The notes under the pieces: model-generated
The model's database searches: none
What the model was told of the DNA's origin: nothing
Seen by the model: only the letters and a program-made list of their open reading frames with translations
Made by a program: the position numbers and the translations under genes
Shown: piece by piece, positions 16,395-28,437 of the stretch
Layout: every line of letters begins with the position of its first letter
How positions within the stretch are numbered: position 1 is the stretch's first letter
Assembly: GCA_038521625.1 (NCBI GenBank)
Contig: JBCBKP010000001.1
Coordinates: 1 to 64,000 of the forward strand
DNA from: JBCBKP01 sp038521625
GTDB taxonomy: Bacteria; Planctomycetota; Phycisphaerae; Phycisphaerales; UBA1924
Length of the DNA: 64,000 bases
Reading direction: 5' to 3'

Positions 16395-17357
16395 ATGCAG
16401 AAGAACATCGCAGCTATTGGTGCGCTCGTTGCGGCCGGCGGGGTGGCGTTTGGCCAAATCGACGAGGGTGACATCGGTCTGGCGATCGAGAACGGCCAGA
16501 TCGTGGTCAGCCTGATCGGCGAGGACGGCAGCTTCGGCGAGCAGCGGGTCTTCATCGGCGAGATCGGGATCGTCGAGTCGGAGCCGAGCGACGGGACGCC
16601 GGGCAGCGGCGGCAGCGACGTGTTCCAGGACACGCTGCCGGGCGTGACGAGCTTTTCGACGAACACGCCGGGCTTCGATTCGGGCCCGGGCGTGTTCGAC
16701 CCGAACGCCCGCGTCGGTCTCGACGTGGTCGGTTTCGGCCCGTCGGCGTTCGTCTCGCTCGGGTTCTACGACCCGATCAACGACACGTTCATCTCGACCT
16801 CGGTCACCGGCCCGACCGGCGGCGCCGGCGGCGACGGCGGCTCGGTCGAGGAGTCGCTGGCGGTCGAGTTCAACACCAACGGTTTCCAGACGAACAACAT
16901 CGGTGGGTTCCTGCCGGTCGGCTCGTCGTTCCCGAACAACGGCCTGGATGTGTTCTCGAACGGCCGCGCGCACCGTCACTTCAACTTCACGATCCTGCCG
17001 GTCGATGACCCGTTCAGCCCGAACCCGAACCCGCTGGCCGACGTGGCGGTGTACGCCGTGACGCTGTCGAAGACGACGACCCAGGCGGGGATCGCCTCGA
17101 GCGAGCCGTTCATCATCCTGTTCCCGTTCGGCGTCGAGGAGACGGACCCGGCGTTCGACGCGGCGGTCGCGGCCGCGATCCGCTCGCTGACCCCGGGCGA
17201 CTTCAACGGCAACGGCGTGGCGAGCCAGGCGGACGTCGCGGCGTTCGTCGACGCGTTCTTCGCGAACCAGCTCTCGGCCGACCTGGCCGCGCCGTTCGGC
17301 GTGATCAGCCAGACCGACGTTGACGCCTACGTGTCCGCGTTCTTCGCGGCCCAGTAA
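16395..17357 (+). CDS. secreted protein with terminal EF-hand/dockerin-like repeats
   Basis: 320 residues starting at ATG 16395, with GGAGG at 16385-16389. The signal peptide is IAAIGALVAAGGVAFGQ. The middle is low in Lys, rich in Gly, Asp, Phe and Asn, and beta-like, with no catalytic motif. The last 55 residues contain two calcium-loop-like units, GDFNGNGVASQADVAAFVDA and a second one from GVISQTDVDAYVS. They are the terminal domain typical of secreted planctomycete proteins, presumably a sorting, anchoring or calcium-stabilised tail. The same domain ends the haem peroxidase downstream. Function of the body is unknown. Confidence 0.8.
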   Translation: MQKNIAAIGALVAAGGVAFGQIDEGDIGLAIENGQIVVSLIGEDGSFGEQRVFIGEIGIVESEPSDGTPGSGGSDVFQDTLPGVTSFSTNTPGFDSGPGVFDPNARVGLDVVGFGPSAFVSLGFYDPINDTFISTSVTGPTGGAGGDGGSVEESLAVEFNTNGFQTNNIGGFLPVGSSFPNNGLDVFSNGRAHRHFNFTILPVDDPFSPNPNPLADVAVYAVTLSKTTTQAGIASSEPFIILFPFGVEETDPAFDAAVAAAIRSLTPGDFNGNGVASQADVAAFVDAFFANQLSADLAAPFGVISQTDVDAYVSAFFAAQ

Positions 17358-17487
17358 TCGTCCACGACCTCCGTGCACGCGGGCGGCCCGAAGGGGCGGC
17401 CCGCGGCTTCCGCAGGGGCGGCCTCCGGGTTCCACGGGACGGCTGCGCGGGTCCGAAATCTGGGTCGAGTCCCAGTCTCACGGAATC

Positions 17488-17568
17488 TTCATGATTTCGT
17501 CCGTCGATCGGTAACAATGAGTGATATCGATCGCTGTATGTGGAGACAGGCCGGGTGAGAGTCCGGCC
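17488..17568 (+). promoter_or_regulatory. possible promoter and leader hairpin before haem peroxidase
   Basis: TTCATG (17488-17493) and TAACAA (17512-17517) are 18 bases apart, a weak match to a sigma-70-type promoter. The leader then has a 6-bp stem GGCCGG/CCGGCC (17549-17554 and 17563-17568) with an 8-base loop GTGAGAGT, 30 bases before the start codon. No protein gene is seen in 17358-17598. Confidence 0.25.
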
Positions 17569-17598
17569 GCGACTGGGATGAGAACCTGGAGAATTCGA

Positions 17599-19524
17599 AT
17601 GGACCGTGCGTGGGTTATCGCCGCCTTGGTGGCGTCGGCGTCGTCGGTCGCTGCGCAGGAAGCGACCGAGGGGAGCCGGGAGTCGAAGGGTCGGGTCTCC
17701 GAGACCGTCGAGCTCGATCGTCGTGGGACGGGCAATTCACTCGTGCAGCGCGGGCCGGTGCCGAGCCGGGCGCTGAGCTTCGTGAACGACTCGCACGGGC
17801 GCTCGCTGCTGGCGGTGGCGGCGGAGTACCCGCTCGAGTTCCGGACGATCGACGGGCTCGGGAACAACCCGATCAGCCCGGACTGGGGCGCGGTCGGCAT
17901 CCCGCTGCTGCGGCTGGTGCCGGACGCGTACCACGACGGGCTCTCGCAGCTCGCGCGTGACCCGTCGGTGACCGGCGGGCCGAGCGCTCGGGAGGTGAGC
18001 AACGCGGTGCACGCGCAGTCGTCGCCGATCCCGAGCCCTCTGAACGCGTCCGATTACCTGTGGCAGTGGGGCCAGTTCCTGGACCACGACATCGACGAGA
18101 CGCCGATCGCGAGCCCGGCGATCGAGGCGCCGATCGCGGTGCCGGCGGGCGATCCGTTCTTCCTGGCCCCGATCGGTCTTGACCGGTCGGCGGCGCTGGC
18201 CGGGGCGGCGCCGGACGGGCCGGACGTGCGCGAGCAGCTGAACAACATCACCAGCTACATCGACGCCTCGAACGTCTACGGCTCGGACGACGGGCGTGCG
18301 GCGGCGCTGCGTGAGCTCGACGGGACCGGCCGGCTGAAGATGAGCGACGGCAGGCTGCTGATGTACAACACCGGCGGTCTGCACAACGCGCCGACCGACG
18401 ACGACCCGAGCTTCTTCCTGGCCGGGGATATCCGCGCGAACGAGCAGGCGGGTCTCGCGGCGATGCACACGCTGTGGGTCCGCGAGCACAACTACTGGGC
18501 GGACCGGCTGGGTGAAGAGAACCCGGGCCTGATGGGCGACGAGGTCTACGAGCGTGCGCGGGCGATCGTGGCGGCGGAGATGCAGGCGATCACGTACAAC
18601 GAGTTCCTGCCGCTGCTGCTCGGCGACGGGGCGATCCCGGCGTACGGGGGCTACGACGACGTGGTGGACGCTTCGATCTCGAACGTGTTCGCGACGGCGG
18701 CGTACCGGGTGGGCCACACGATGCTGAGTTCGCACATCCTCCGGCTCGATTACCTCGGCGCGGAGGTCCCGGCGGAGCACCTGGCTTTGCGTGACGCGTT
18801 CTTCGACCCGTCGATCCTGGAGGACGAGGGGATCGATTCGATCCTGCGTGGTCTTGCGGCGCAGACGAGCCAGGCGATCGATCGTCATCTGGTCGACGAC
18901 GTTCGGAACTTCCTGTTCGGTCCGCCCGGCGCGGGCGGGTTTGACCTTGCGTCGCTGAACATCCAGCGCGGGCGTGAGCACGGTCTGGGCAGCTACAACG
19001 ACGTGCGTGTCGCCTTCGGGCTCGGCGCGGTGGCGTCGTTCGAGGCGATCAACCCGGATCCGGCGGTGCACGGGGCGCTCTCGGGCGTGTACGCGAGCGT
19101 GGACGACATCGATCCGTGGACGGGGATGCTGTGCGAGCCGCGGGTCTCGGGCGCGCTGGTGGGCGAGACGCTGATCGCGGTTCTCGCGGACCAGTTCGTG
19201 CGTCTCCGTGACGGCGACCGGTTCTGGTACGAGGCGTACCTGCCCGAGGACCTGCGTCAGATGGTCGACGGGACGCGGCTGTCCGACGTGATCCGCCGGA
19301 ACACGGAGATCGGCCGCGAGATCCAGGACGAGGTATTCGTGCAGGCGGACCCGTGCTTCGTGGATCTCACGGGTGACGGTCTGGTGTCGCAGGCGGACAT
19401 CGACGCGTTCGTCGACGCGTACTTCGCGAAGGACGAGCTGGCGGACTTCAACCGCAACGGCGTGCGTTCGTACACGGACGTGGTGCTGTTCGTGCAGCTG
19501 TACCTGGCGGGCTGCGGCGGCTGA
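17599..19524 (+). CDS. secreted animal-type haem peroxidase (peroxinectin-like) with EF-hand-like tail
   Basis: 641 residues from ATG 17599, chosen for GGAG at 17588-17591 and an immediate signal peptide (VIAALVASASSVAAQ). The animal haem peroxidase fold is shown by the distal-His region QWGQFLDHDIDE (His163), NITSYIDASNVYGS, the Arg-containing DIRANEQ, LWVREHN, and the proximal-His motif YRVGHTMLS (His373), then LNIQRGREHGL. It should oxidise halides or phenols with H2O2 outside the cytoplasm. The C-terminal 55 residues carry two EF-hand/dockerin-like loops (DLTGDGLVSQADIDAF and DFNRNGVRSYTDV), as in the preceding gene. It is probably its own transcription unit, ended by the terminator at 19554. 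Confidence 0.92.
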   Translation: MDRAWVIAALVASASSVAAQEATEGSRESKGRVSETVELDRRGTGNSLVQRGPVPSRALSFVNDSHGRSLLAVAAEYPLEFRTIDGLGNNPISPDWGAVGIPLLRLVPDAYHDGLSQLARDPSVTGGPSAREVSNAVHAQSSPIPSPLNASDYLWQWGQFLDHDIDETPIASPAIEAPIAVPAGDPFFLAPIGLDRSAALAGAAPDGPDVREQLNNITSYIDASNVYGSDDGRAAALRELDGTGRLKMSDGRLLMYNTGGLHNAPTDDDPSFFLAGDIRANEQAGLAAMHTLWVREHNYWADRLGEENPGLMGDEVYERARAIVAAEMQAITYNEFLPLLLGDGAIPAYGGYDDVVDASISNVFATAAYRVGHTMLSSHILRLDYLGAEVPAEHLALRDAFFDPSILEDEGIDSILRGLAAQTSQAIDRHLVDDVRNFLFGPPGAGGFDLASLNIQRGREHGLGSYNDVRVAFGLGAVASFEAINPDPAVHGALSGVYASVDDIDPWTGMLCEPRVSGALVGETLIAVLADQFVRLRDGDRFWYEAYLPEDLRQMVDGTRLSDVIRRNTEIGREIQDEVFVQADPCFVDLTGDGLVSQADIDAFVDAYFAKDELADFNRNGVRSYTDVVLFVQLYLAGCGG

Positions 19525-19553
19525 CCGCGGGCGGGTCAACTCTGGGAACGAAC

Positions 19554-19593
19554 GCGGCCCGCGCCCTCTCGAGCGCGGGCCGCTTTGCTTTGT
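19554..19593 (+). terminator. strong intrinsic terminator
   Basis: An 11-bp perfect stem GCGGCCCGCGC/GCGCGGGCCGC (19554-19564 and 19573-19583) with an 8-base loop is followed by TTTGCTTTGT. It sits 30 bases after the haem peroxidase stop and just before the 3' end of the convergent propeller gene. It is the only hairpin in the window with a real T-rich tail. Confidence 0.8.
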
Positions 19594-19604
19594 GAGATGT
19601 CGTC

Positions 19605-22600
19605 TCAGCCGCCCGCGGCGACGGCCTCGGCCTCGGAGCCGGCGGTGATCGCCGGGACGCGGGTCTGCTCGACGAGCTCGTTGAAGGCGGCGACCGGGCC
19701 GGCCTTGACCTCGTCGAGCTTTGCGAGCTGGACGGCGAGCATGTCGCCGAGTCGGTCGAGGACGGCGCCGGCCTGCTCGGTCGGCGGGAAGTCGTTGTCG
19801 ACCTGGTAGGCGAGTGCGCCGATCTTGTCGTTGAGCTTGATGGGGAAGTTGAGCGGGTCCTGCGACGACTTGGAGCGGGTCTGGATGATCTCTTCCTCGA
19901 TCTCCTTCAGCGCTTCCTTGAGCGCGTCGGCGGAGGACTTGAGCGACTCGGCCTTGCCGGAGTCCTTGGCGAGGGCCATGACCTGGTCGACCTGCTTGCG
20001 GATGGCGCGGATCTCGTTGACGGCGGTGTGCGCGTCGGAGAGTCGTCCGTAGATCTCGTCGAGCATCTCGGCCTGCGCGGCGTACTGCGCGGGCGTGGTG
20101 TCGACGTTGGGGTTGCCGAGGACGCCGAAGGTGCTCTCGGCGGCGACCTCGCCGTCGACGAGGAGCTGGGCGGTGTAGGTGCCGGGGGCGACGCGCGGGC
20201 CGGGCGGGTGCGGCGGCCACGCGACGGCGCCGGGCACGCGGACGGGGCCCTTCATGCGGAAGTTCCAGAGGAACCTGTTCATGCCGGGCTCTTCGAGTGC
20301 GATGGTGTTGCGGGCGGCGGGGCCGGAGGGCGCGTCGCCGATCTTGACGGCGAAGGAGCGCACGGTGTCGCCCTCGGCGTCGACGAATCGGAGGGACATC
20401 TTGGGCGCGTCGTCCTCGGCCATGGCCTCGGGGACGTGGAAGTGGACGCGGGCCTGGTCCCAGCCGGCGCGGTAGGCGTCGGCGACCTGGAGCATCATCG
20501 GCTCGTCCTCGTCGACGCCCGCGGGCATGGAGCGGAGGACGCTGAGGTCGTCCATGATCCAGAACGAGCGGCCCTGGGTCGCGATGACGAGGTCGTCGTC
20601 CTTGACGGTGACGTCGGTGACCGGGACGACCGGCAGGTTCTGCTGGAGTGGCTCCCAGTCCTCGCCGGCGTTGAGGCTGACGTAGACGCCGAGCTCGGTG
20701 CCGGCGTAGAGCAGGCCCTCGCGCATCGGGTCCTCGCGGACGGAGCGGACGTGGGCCTCGTCGTCGATGCCGTCGCTGACGAGCTTCCAGGTGCGGCCGC
20801 GGTTGGTGGTCTTGTAGACGTACGGCTTGAAGTCGTTCATCTTGTAGCGGTTGACCGCGGCGTAGGCGACGTCGGGGTTGTGGGGCGAGGCCTCGATGAG
20901 GCTGATCATGGGCCAGTCGGGCATGCCGCGCGGGGTGACGTCGTTCCAGGTCTCGCCGGCGTCGTTCGTGACATGGATGAGCCCGTCGTCGGTGCCGACC
21001 CAGATCAGGCCTTGCTGGAGCGGCGACTCGGCGACGGTGAAGATGGTGCAGTAGTACTCGACGGAGGTGTTGTCCTGGGTGATGGGCCCGCCGGAGGAGG
21101 CCTGCTTGGACTTGTCGTTGGTGGTCAGGTCGGGGGAGATGGCCTCGTAGCTCTGGCCGCGGTCGGTGGTGACGAAGAGTCGTTCGCCGCCGACGTAGAC
21201 CCTCTCGGGGTCGTGCGGGCTGATGACGATCGGGAAGGTCCACTGGAAGCGGTGCTCGAGGACGTCGGCGCCGCCGCCCATGGGGTTCTCCGGCCAGACC
21301 ATGATGCTGCGCCGGACGCCGGTCGAGTGGTCGTAGACGGACATGGTGCCGCCGTAGCTGCCGGCGTAGATGATGTCGGGGTCTTCGGGGTGGACGGCGA
21401 TGTACCCGGACTCGCCGCCGCCGACGGCGTAGAGGTCGCGTTGCCAGTTGCCGAACTCGCGCCCGCGGCTGGAGACCGAGGCGGTGGAGTTGTCCTGCTG
21501 GGCGCCGTAGACGCGGTAGGGGACGCGGTTGTCGGTGGTGACCCGGTAGAACTGCGCCGTGGGCTGTCCGGTCTGGTCGGTCCAGACGCGGCCGCCGTTG
21601 AAGGATACGTTGGCGCCGCCGTCGTTGGCGTTGACCATGCGCTGGTTGTCGAACGGGTCGATCCAGAGGTCGTGGTTGTCGGCGTGCGGGACGCGGATCG
21701 TGGACCAGGTGCGTCCGCCGTCGATGGACTTGTGGAAGCGGACGTTCATGACGTAGAGCGTGTTCGGCTCCTGCGGGTCGGCGTAGATGTGGCTGTAGTA
21801 CCAGGCGCGCTGGCGGAGATTGCGGTCCTCGGAGACGCGGCGCCAGCTCTCGCCGCCGTCGGTGGAGCGGAAGACGCCGCCCTTCTCTGCCTCGACGATG
21901 GCGTAGACGAGGTCGCGCTGGGCGCGGCTGGCGCTGACGCCGATCTTGCCCTTGACGCCCTCGGGCAGGCCCTCGGTGAGCTCTTCCCAGGTGTCGCCCC
22001 CGTCGAGCGAGCGGTAGAGGCCGCTGCCCTCGCCGCCGGAGTCCATGCGCCAGGGCGTGCGGCTGACCTGCCACATGCCGGCGTAGAGGACGCGCGGGTT
22101 GTTGGGGTCGATCTCGACGTCGACGGCGCCGGTCTTGTCGTCGACGTACAGGATCTTCTCCCAGCTCTCGCCGCCGTCGGTCGAGCGGAAGACGCCGCGC
22201 TCGCGGTTCTCGCCGAAGACGTGGCCGAGGGCGGCGACGTAGACGGTGTCGGGGTCGGTCGGGTGGACCTCGATGCGGCCGATCTGGCGCGTGTCTTCGA
22301 GCCCGACGTGCTCCCAGGTCTTGCCGGCGTCGGTGGATCGGTAGACGCCGTCGCCGTGGGAGAAGTTGCCGCGGATGTCGGCCTCGCCCATGCCGACGTA
22401 GACGACGTTCGGGTCGCTCGGCGCGACGGCGACGTCGCCGACGGAGCCGGTGCCGAGGAATCCGTCGGAGACCGGCCGCCAGCTGGCGCCGGCGTCGGTG
22501 GTCTTCCAGACGCCGCCGCCGGTGGCGCCCATGTAGTAGGTGTTGGGGTCGCCGACGACGCCGGAGACCGACTGGGCGCGTCCGCCGCGTCCGGGGCCGA

Positions 22601-22742
22601 TGGCGCGCCACTCGAGGGAGCCGAACATGGGGTTCTCGTCGCGTTCGATCGGCTGGGCGGGCGCGAGGGTCGTCGCGACGACGGCGACGGCGGAGAGGGT
22701 GGCGAGGCGTGCCGCCCCTCGCAGGCGTGGTGCTGTTCTCAT
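19605..22742 (-). CDS. exported BNR/sortilin-like beta-propeller protein
   Basis: 1045 residues from ATG 22742, preceded by CCGGAG. The signal peptide ends TTLAPAQ. It then has many BNR/Asp-box repeats (GVWKTTDAGASW, GVFRSTDGGESW, GLYRSLDGGDTW, HKSIDGGRTW, VYKTTNRGRTW), forming one or two large beta-propellers over about residues 45-690. A beta-sandwich region (about 700-860) and a helical, charged C-terminal region (about 880-1030) follow. This architecture matches the VPS10/sortilin-like 'WD40/YVTN/BNR repeat' proteins often labelled glycosyl hydrolase. I see no catalytic residues that prove hydrolase activity, so surface binding is as likely. Confidence 0.88.
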   Translation of the reverse strand: MRTAPRLRGAARLATLSAVAVVATTLAPAQPIERDENPMFGSLEWRAIGPGRGGRAQSVSGVVGDPNTYYMGATGGGVWKTTDAGASWRPVSDGFLGTGSVGDVAVAPSDPNVVYVGMGEADIRGNFSHGDGVYRSTDAGKTWEHVGLEDTRQIGRIEVHPTDPDTVYVAALGHVFGENRERGVFRSTDGGESWEKILYVDDKTGAVDVEIDPNNPRVLYAGMWQVSRTPWRMDSGGEGSGLYRSLDGGDTWEELTEGLPEGVKGKIGVSASRAQRDLVYAIVEAEKGGVFRSTDGGESWRRVSEDRNLRQRAWYYSHIYADPQEPNTLYVMNVRFHKSIDGGRTWSTIRVPHADNHDLWIDPFDNQRMVNANDGGANVSFNGGRVWTDQTGQPTAQFYRVTTDNRVPYRVYGAQQDNSTASVSSRGREFGNWQRDLYAVGGGESGYIAVHPEDPDIIYAGSYGGTMSVYDHSTGVRRSIMVWPENPMGGGADVLEHRFQWTFPIVISPHDPERVYVGGERLFVTTDRGQSYEAISPDLTTNDKSKQASSGGPITQDNTSVEYYCTIFTVAESPLQQGLIWVGTDDGLIHVTNDAGETWNDVTPRGMPDWPMISLIEASPHNPDVAYAAVNRYKMNDFKPYVYKTTNRGRTWKLVSDGIDDEAHVRSVREDPMREGLLYAGTELGVYVSLNAGEDWEPLQQNLPVVPVTDVTVKDDDLVIATQGRSFWIMDDLSVLRSMPAGVDEDEPMMLQVADAYRAGWDQARVHFHVPEAMAEDDAPKMSLRFVDAEGDTVRSFAVKIGDAPSGPAARNTIALEEPGMNRFLWNFRMKGPVRVPGAVAWPPHPPGPRVAPGTYTAQLLVDGEVAAESTFGVLGNPNVDTTPAQYAAQAEMLDEIYGRLSDAHTAVNEIRAIRKQVDQVMALAKDSGKAESLKSSADALKEALKEIEEEIIQTRSKSSQDPLNFPIKLNDKIGALAYQVDNDFPPTEQAGAVLDRLGDMLAVQLAKLDEVKAGPVAAFNELVEQTRVPAITAGSEAEAVAAGG

Positions 22743-22884
22743 CGTGTGCTCCGGTCTGTCGTGGTCTCGGCCGAGGGGTTCGGCCGCGGTCTGGGCGGGC
22801 CACCACCCGCGTCTCGGATCGGTCGAGCGTACTCGAAGTGCTTGTCTGGCCGAAGCGATCCTCTGCGGCGGCCTAGAACGAGCG

Positions 22885-23349
22885 ATGGGCGTTGCGACGG
22901 GGATCCTGGAGCGGCTGGCGCTGGTGAGCCGCGTGGTTTCGGTCGGCGCCCGGGTCGATGGACGCGTCGGCGGCTGGTATCGCGGGCTGGTCGAGGTTGA
23001 TTGTGGTGCGCGGTCGGTGGATCTCGTGGAGCGGGGCGAGACGCGCGTGCCTGGCGGGCGCCGGGTCGGCGCGGCTAGCGCGAACCGGTGGTGGGTCGAT
23101 GGCGGGCTGCTGCGTCTGGCGCACCTGCGCGAGGGCCGGGATCGCCCGGTGGGGATCGCGGCGTTCGAGCTCGGGGTCGACGGTTCGGCACCGTCGGCGG
23201 CCGAGCCTGCGGACTCGGTGGAGCCGCACGTGTGCGACCGCGACCTGTACACGGCGTCGCTGTGGCTGGACGGGTCAGGACGCGTGCGGCTGGCTTGGCG
23301 GATCGAGACGCCCGGGGGTGTCGAGCGGCTCAGCCTTCGTTATCGGTAG
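22885..23349 (+). CDS. DUF6314-like small beta-barrel protein
   Basis: 154 residues from ATG 22885. The pattern of a short N-terminal helix with Arg (LVSRVV), a GxYRGLVEV strand, VDLVERGETRV, a WxVDGGLLRL strand and the late HVCDRDLYTASL motif followed by W-R-I-E-T and a final RYR resembles the lipocalin-like DUF6314 family. No function is established for it. Its last 20 bases overlap the 3' end of the convergent lipoprotein gene. Codon use is normal for the chromosome, and it is divergent from the propeller gene. The family call is from memory of the motif, so moderate confidence. Confidence 0.6.
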   Translation: MGVATGILERLALVSRVVSVGARVDGRVGGWYRGLVEVDCGARSVDLVERGETRVPGGRRVGAASANRWWVDGGLLRLAHLREGRDRPVGIAAFELGVDGSAPSAAEPADSVEPHVCDRDLYTASLWLDGSGRVRLAWRIETPGGVERLSLRYR

Positions 23350-24133
23350 GGTCGGGCGTCGCCTGGCGGCGGAGCGCATCGAACATCCCGCGCCACATCA
23401 GCTCGGTCTGCTCGATCATCTGGTCGAACGCCTCGCGCTCGGCGCGGATGCGCGACTGATCGATCGCGTCCTGGGAGGTCCAGTTGTTCGCGAGCTGGGT
23501 CGTCTTCGAGGTTCCCTCGGCGAGACCGTAGATGTAACCGGTCCGGCTGTCCATGAGAACGGCGGAGGCGGTGCTGCTGACGCGCGCCTGGTCGTTCGGG
23601 AACAGGCCGAGCGTGATCGCGCCGAGGAACGGGACGGTCTTGGTGACGCCGAACCGGGTGTTGAACGTGTAGACGTAGACCATGTCGGCCTGGACCCGCG
23701 CCGCGGCGGTGCGGAGGTCATCCAGCTCGTGGATGCTCTCCGGGATGATCATGCGGTTGAGCATGGCGATGCCGGCGATGCCGTCCATCTCGACGAGGCG
23801 GTCGAAGTGGGCGGTGTCCTCGACGTCGCGGACCGAGACGACCGTTGCCGAGCCGTCGCCCCAGGACTCGTGGCGGTGGTTGCGGTATCCGCGATCCTGG
23901 AGTCTGACCACGGCGATACGGGCCGGGAACGTGGCGGCCGGGCGCTTTTCGAACTCTTCGGCGATGCTGGAGTCGGTGATGTGCTCCTGCTCCATCACGC
24001 TCAGGCCCATCGCGCGGAAGTCGGCGGGGCCGCCCGGGACGTGATATCGGGTGCAGCCGCCGAGGAGTCCGCCGAGGCAGGTCGATGCGACGACCGCGCC
24101 GATGACGCCGGCGATCGGACCACGTGTCTTCAT
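23330..24133 (-). CDS. lipoprotein, unknown function
   Basis: 267 residues. The export signal ends in the lipobox LGGC (Cys27). The mature part contains FPARIAVVRLQD, ADMVYVYTFNTRF and a segment ending GYIYGLAEG, the kind of alpha/beta protein with a LpoB/TolB-like feel found in planctomycete lipoproteins. No catalytic motif is seen. It is the third gene of ppdK-ligase-lipoprotein, 11 bases after the ligase stop, so it is probably co-transcribed. It may act in envelope assembly, by inference from the O-antigen ligase next to it. Confidence 0.75.
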   Translation of the reverse strand: MKTRGPIAGVIGAVVASTCLGGLLGGCTRYHVPGGPADFRAMGLSVMEQEHITDSSIAEEFEKRPAATFPARIAVVRLQDRGYRNHRHESWGDGSATVVSVRDVEDTAHFDRLVEMDGIAGIAMLNRMIIPESIHELDDLRTAAARVQADMVYVYTFNTRFGVTKTVPFLGAITLGLFPNDQARVSSTASAVLMDSRTGYIYGLAEGTSKTTQLANNWTSQDAIDQSRIRAEREAFDQMIEQTELMWRGMFDALRRQATPDPTDNEG

Positions 24134-24143
24134 GTCAGGCTCC

Positions 24144-25388
24144 TTATCCCCCGCCCGAGTCCTGTTGGCGCGACGAGTTTACCGGCGGGGGCCGCCAGGC
24201 GAGGGCGAGGAGCAGGCCCGAGATCGCGGCCGAGTGCGTGCTGGCGGTGAGGGCGTCGAAGGGGGCGCAGAGGAGCACGCCGACCAGCGCGAGCCGGGGT
24301 GCCGCGTCGAGACCGGTCTCGGAGCGGCGCCAGGCGCGGATCAGGATCCAGCCGGCCCCGGTCGCGAGCATGGCGAAGCCGACGGCGCCCTGGGTGGCGA
24401 GCAGGTGGAGCGGGGTGTCGTGGGCGTGGCCGTGGATGCGTGTCGAGCCCGAGCCCTCGAGCTCGCGGCGCCAGGCGTCGATGAAGCCGCCGGCGCCGAG
24501 GCCGTGGATCGGCGCGGAGGCGAAGGCGTCGACGGCGACGATCTTCATGAGGATCCGGGTGCCGGTGTCGGAGTCGTAGTCCTGCTCGTCGATGGCCGCG
24601 GCGACGGCGGTGCGGGCCTCGTCGAACCGCGAGGCGATCAGCCCGCGCATGGCGAATGCGGTGACGCCGATGGCGATCGCGGCGGCGGCGATCGTCCCGA
24701 GCGTCGCGGCGGAGCGGCGGCCGCGGTAGAGGGCGAGTGCGCCGGCGAGGGCGAGCAGCGCCGCGGAGGCGATCCAGCCGCCGCGGGCGCCGGTGGCGAG
24801 CAGGGCGACGAGCGTGACGACCGAGCCGATCGCGCCGACGAGGCGGAGCCGGCCGGCGGACCAGAGGGCCAGCGCGAGGTGGGCGCCGAGGGCGGCGGTG
24901 AGGAGCACGCCCGAGACGGCGGGGTCCCACCAGCCCGAGATCCGGTCGGGGGCGCGGTTGAAGCGGAGGAACTCGGGGGCGAGGCCCTGGAGGGCGATCG
25001 CATTGGCGATCTGGACGAGGTGGCCGGTGGCGAAGCCGGCGAGCAGGGCGGCGACGATGCGCGGGCGGGCCTCGGTGACGAGCGTGATCGGCCAGAGGAG
25101 CGCGAGCCAGCGGAGCTGGGCGAGTTCCTGGAGGCCCTCATCGCGGTCGGGCGACCAGGCGAGGGAGAGGGCCATCCAGGCGCCCCAGGCGGCGAGGAGC
25201 CTGACGGCGGGGTCGCGCCAGAGCGCCGCGGTCCGCTCGGCGGTGACGCGCCAGCGGACGCCGGCGACGATCCAGAGCGGGATGACGCCGAGCTCGGCGA
25301 AGGAGGTCGGCCAGACGATCAGGAACGCGGCGAGCATCGCGGCGCGCTCGTGCGTCCGGCGCCACTGTTCGCCCGGGGACCATGCCAC
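24144..25388 (-). CDS. O-antigen ligase / Wzy_C family polytopic membrane protein
   Basis: 414 residues with about ten to eleven hydrophobic helices and one large loop. The family signature AHDTPLHLLATQGAVGF lies near residue 325 in that loop, with the partner Arg-rich ATGARGGW region upstream. Such proteins either transfer undecaprenyl-linked glycans to lipid A core (WaaL), polymerise O-units (Wzy), or glycosylate proteins. The sequence alone does not tell which. It follows ppdK by 10 bases; glycosyltransferases and an HldE-like gene nearby (30-34 kb) suggest surface polysaccharide work. Confidence 0.8.
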   Translation of the reverse strand: MAWSPGEQWRRTHERAAMLAAFLIVWPTSFAELGVIPLWIVAGVRWRVTAERTAALWRDPAVRLLAAWGAWMALSLAWSPDRDEGLQELAQLRWLALLWPITLVTEARPRIVAALLAGFATGHLVQIANAIALQGLAPEFLRFNRAPDRISGWWDPAVSGVLLTAALGAHLALALWSAGRLRLVGAIGSVVTLVALLATGARGGWIASAALLALAGALALYRGRRSAATLGTIAAAAIAIGVTAFAMRGLIASRFDEARTAVAAAIDEQDYDSDTGTRILMKIVAVDAFASAPIHGLGAGGFIDAWRRELEGSGSTRIHGHAHDTPLHLLATQGAVGFAMLATGAGWILIRAWRRSETGLDAAPRLALVGVLLCAPFDALTASTHSAAISGLLLALAWRPPPVNSSRQQDSGGG

Positions 25389-25397
25389 GCCCGCAGG

Positions 25398-28298
<2,901 letters not shown>

Positions 28299-28332
28299 CC
28301 TCGATGCACCCCGCGGGCTGGTGTTGCGGCGC

Positions 28333-28355
28333 CCGGGGCCCCTCTCGGGGGCCCC
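28333..28355 (-). promoter_or_regulatory. GC-rich hairpin in the ppdK leader
   Basis: A 9-bp perfect stem CGGGGCCCC/GGGGCCCCG with a 5-base loop lies about 35 bases upstream of the ppdK start, inside the 139-base divergent region shared with pabB. It could be a leader hairpin or attenuator; there is no T-run. Confidence 0.35.
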
Positions 28356-28437
28356 GCGGGCGATCCGGGCCGTGTTCGGTTGAGAAGAGAACTTTAGAGC
28401 GTGTCGCGGCTCGAAACGAGCCCGTCACCCGTCCGAG

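Noticed and set aside
17541..17585. Leader resembling part of a cobalamin riboswitch (CCGGGTGAGAGTCCGG...CCGCGACTG)
   Set aside because: Only a hairpin and a CGCGACTG-like scrap match; the conserved core and the B12 box are missing, and a haem peroxidase is not a usual B12 target.
17737..22806. Minus-strand open frame of 1689 codons across the peroxidase and propeller genes
   Set aside because: Runs antisense to the peroxidase and out of frame in the propeller gene; Arg/Pro/His-rich low-complexity translation.
20028..23000. Plus-strand open frame of 990 codons opposite the propeller gene
   Set aside because: Antisense shadow; the minus-strand frame has clear BNR repeats and a signal peptide.
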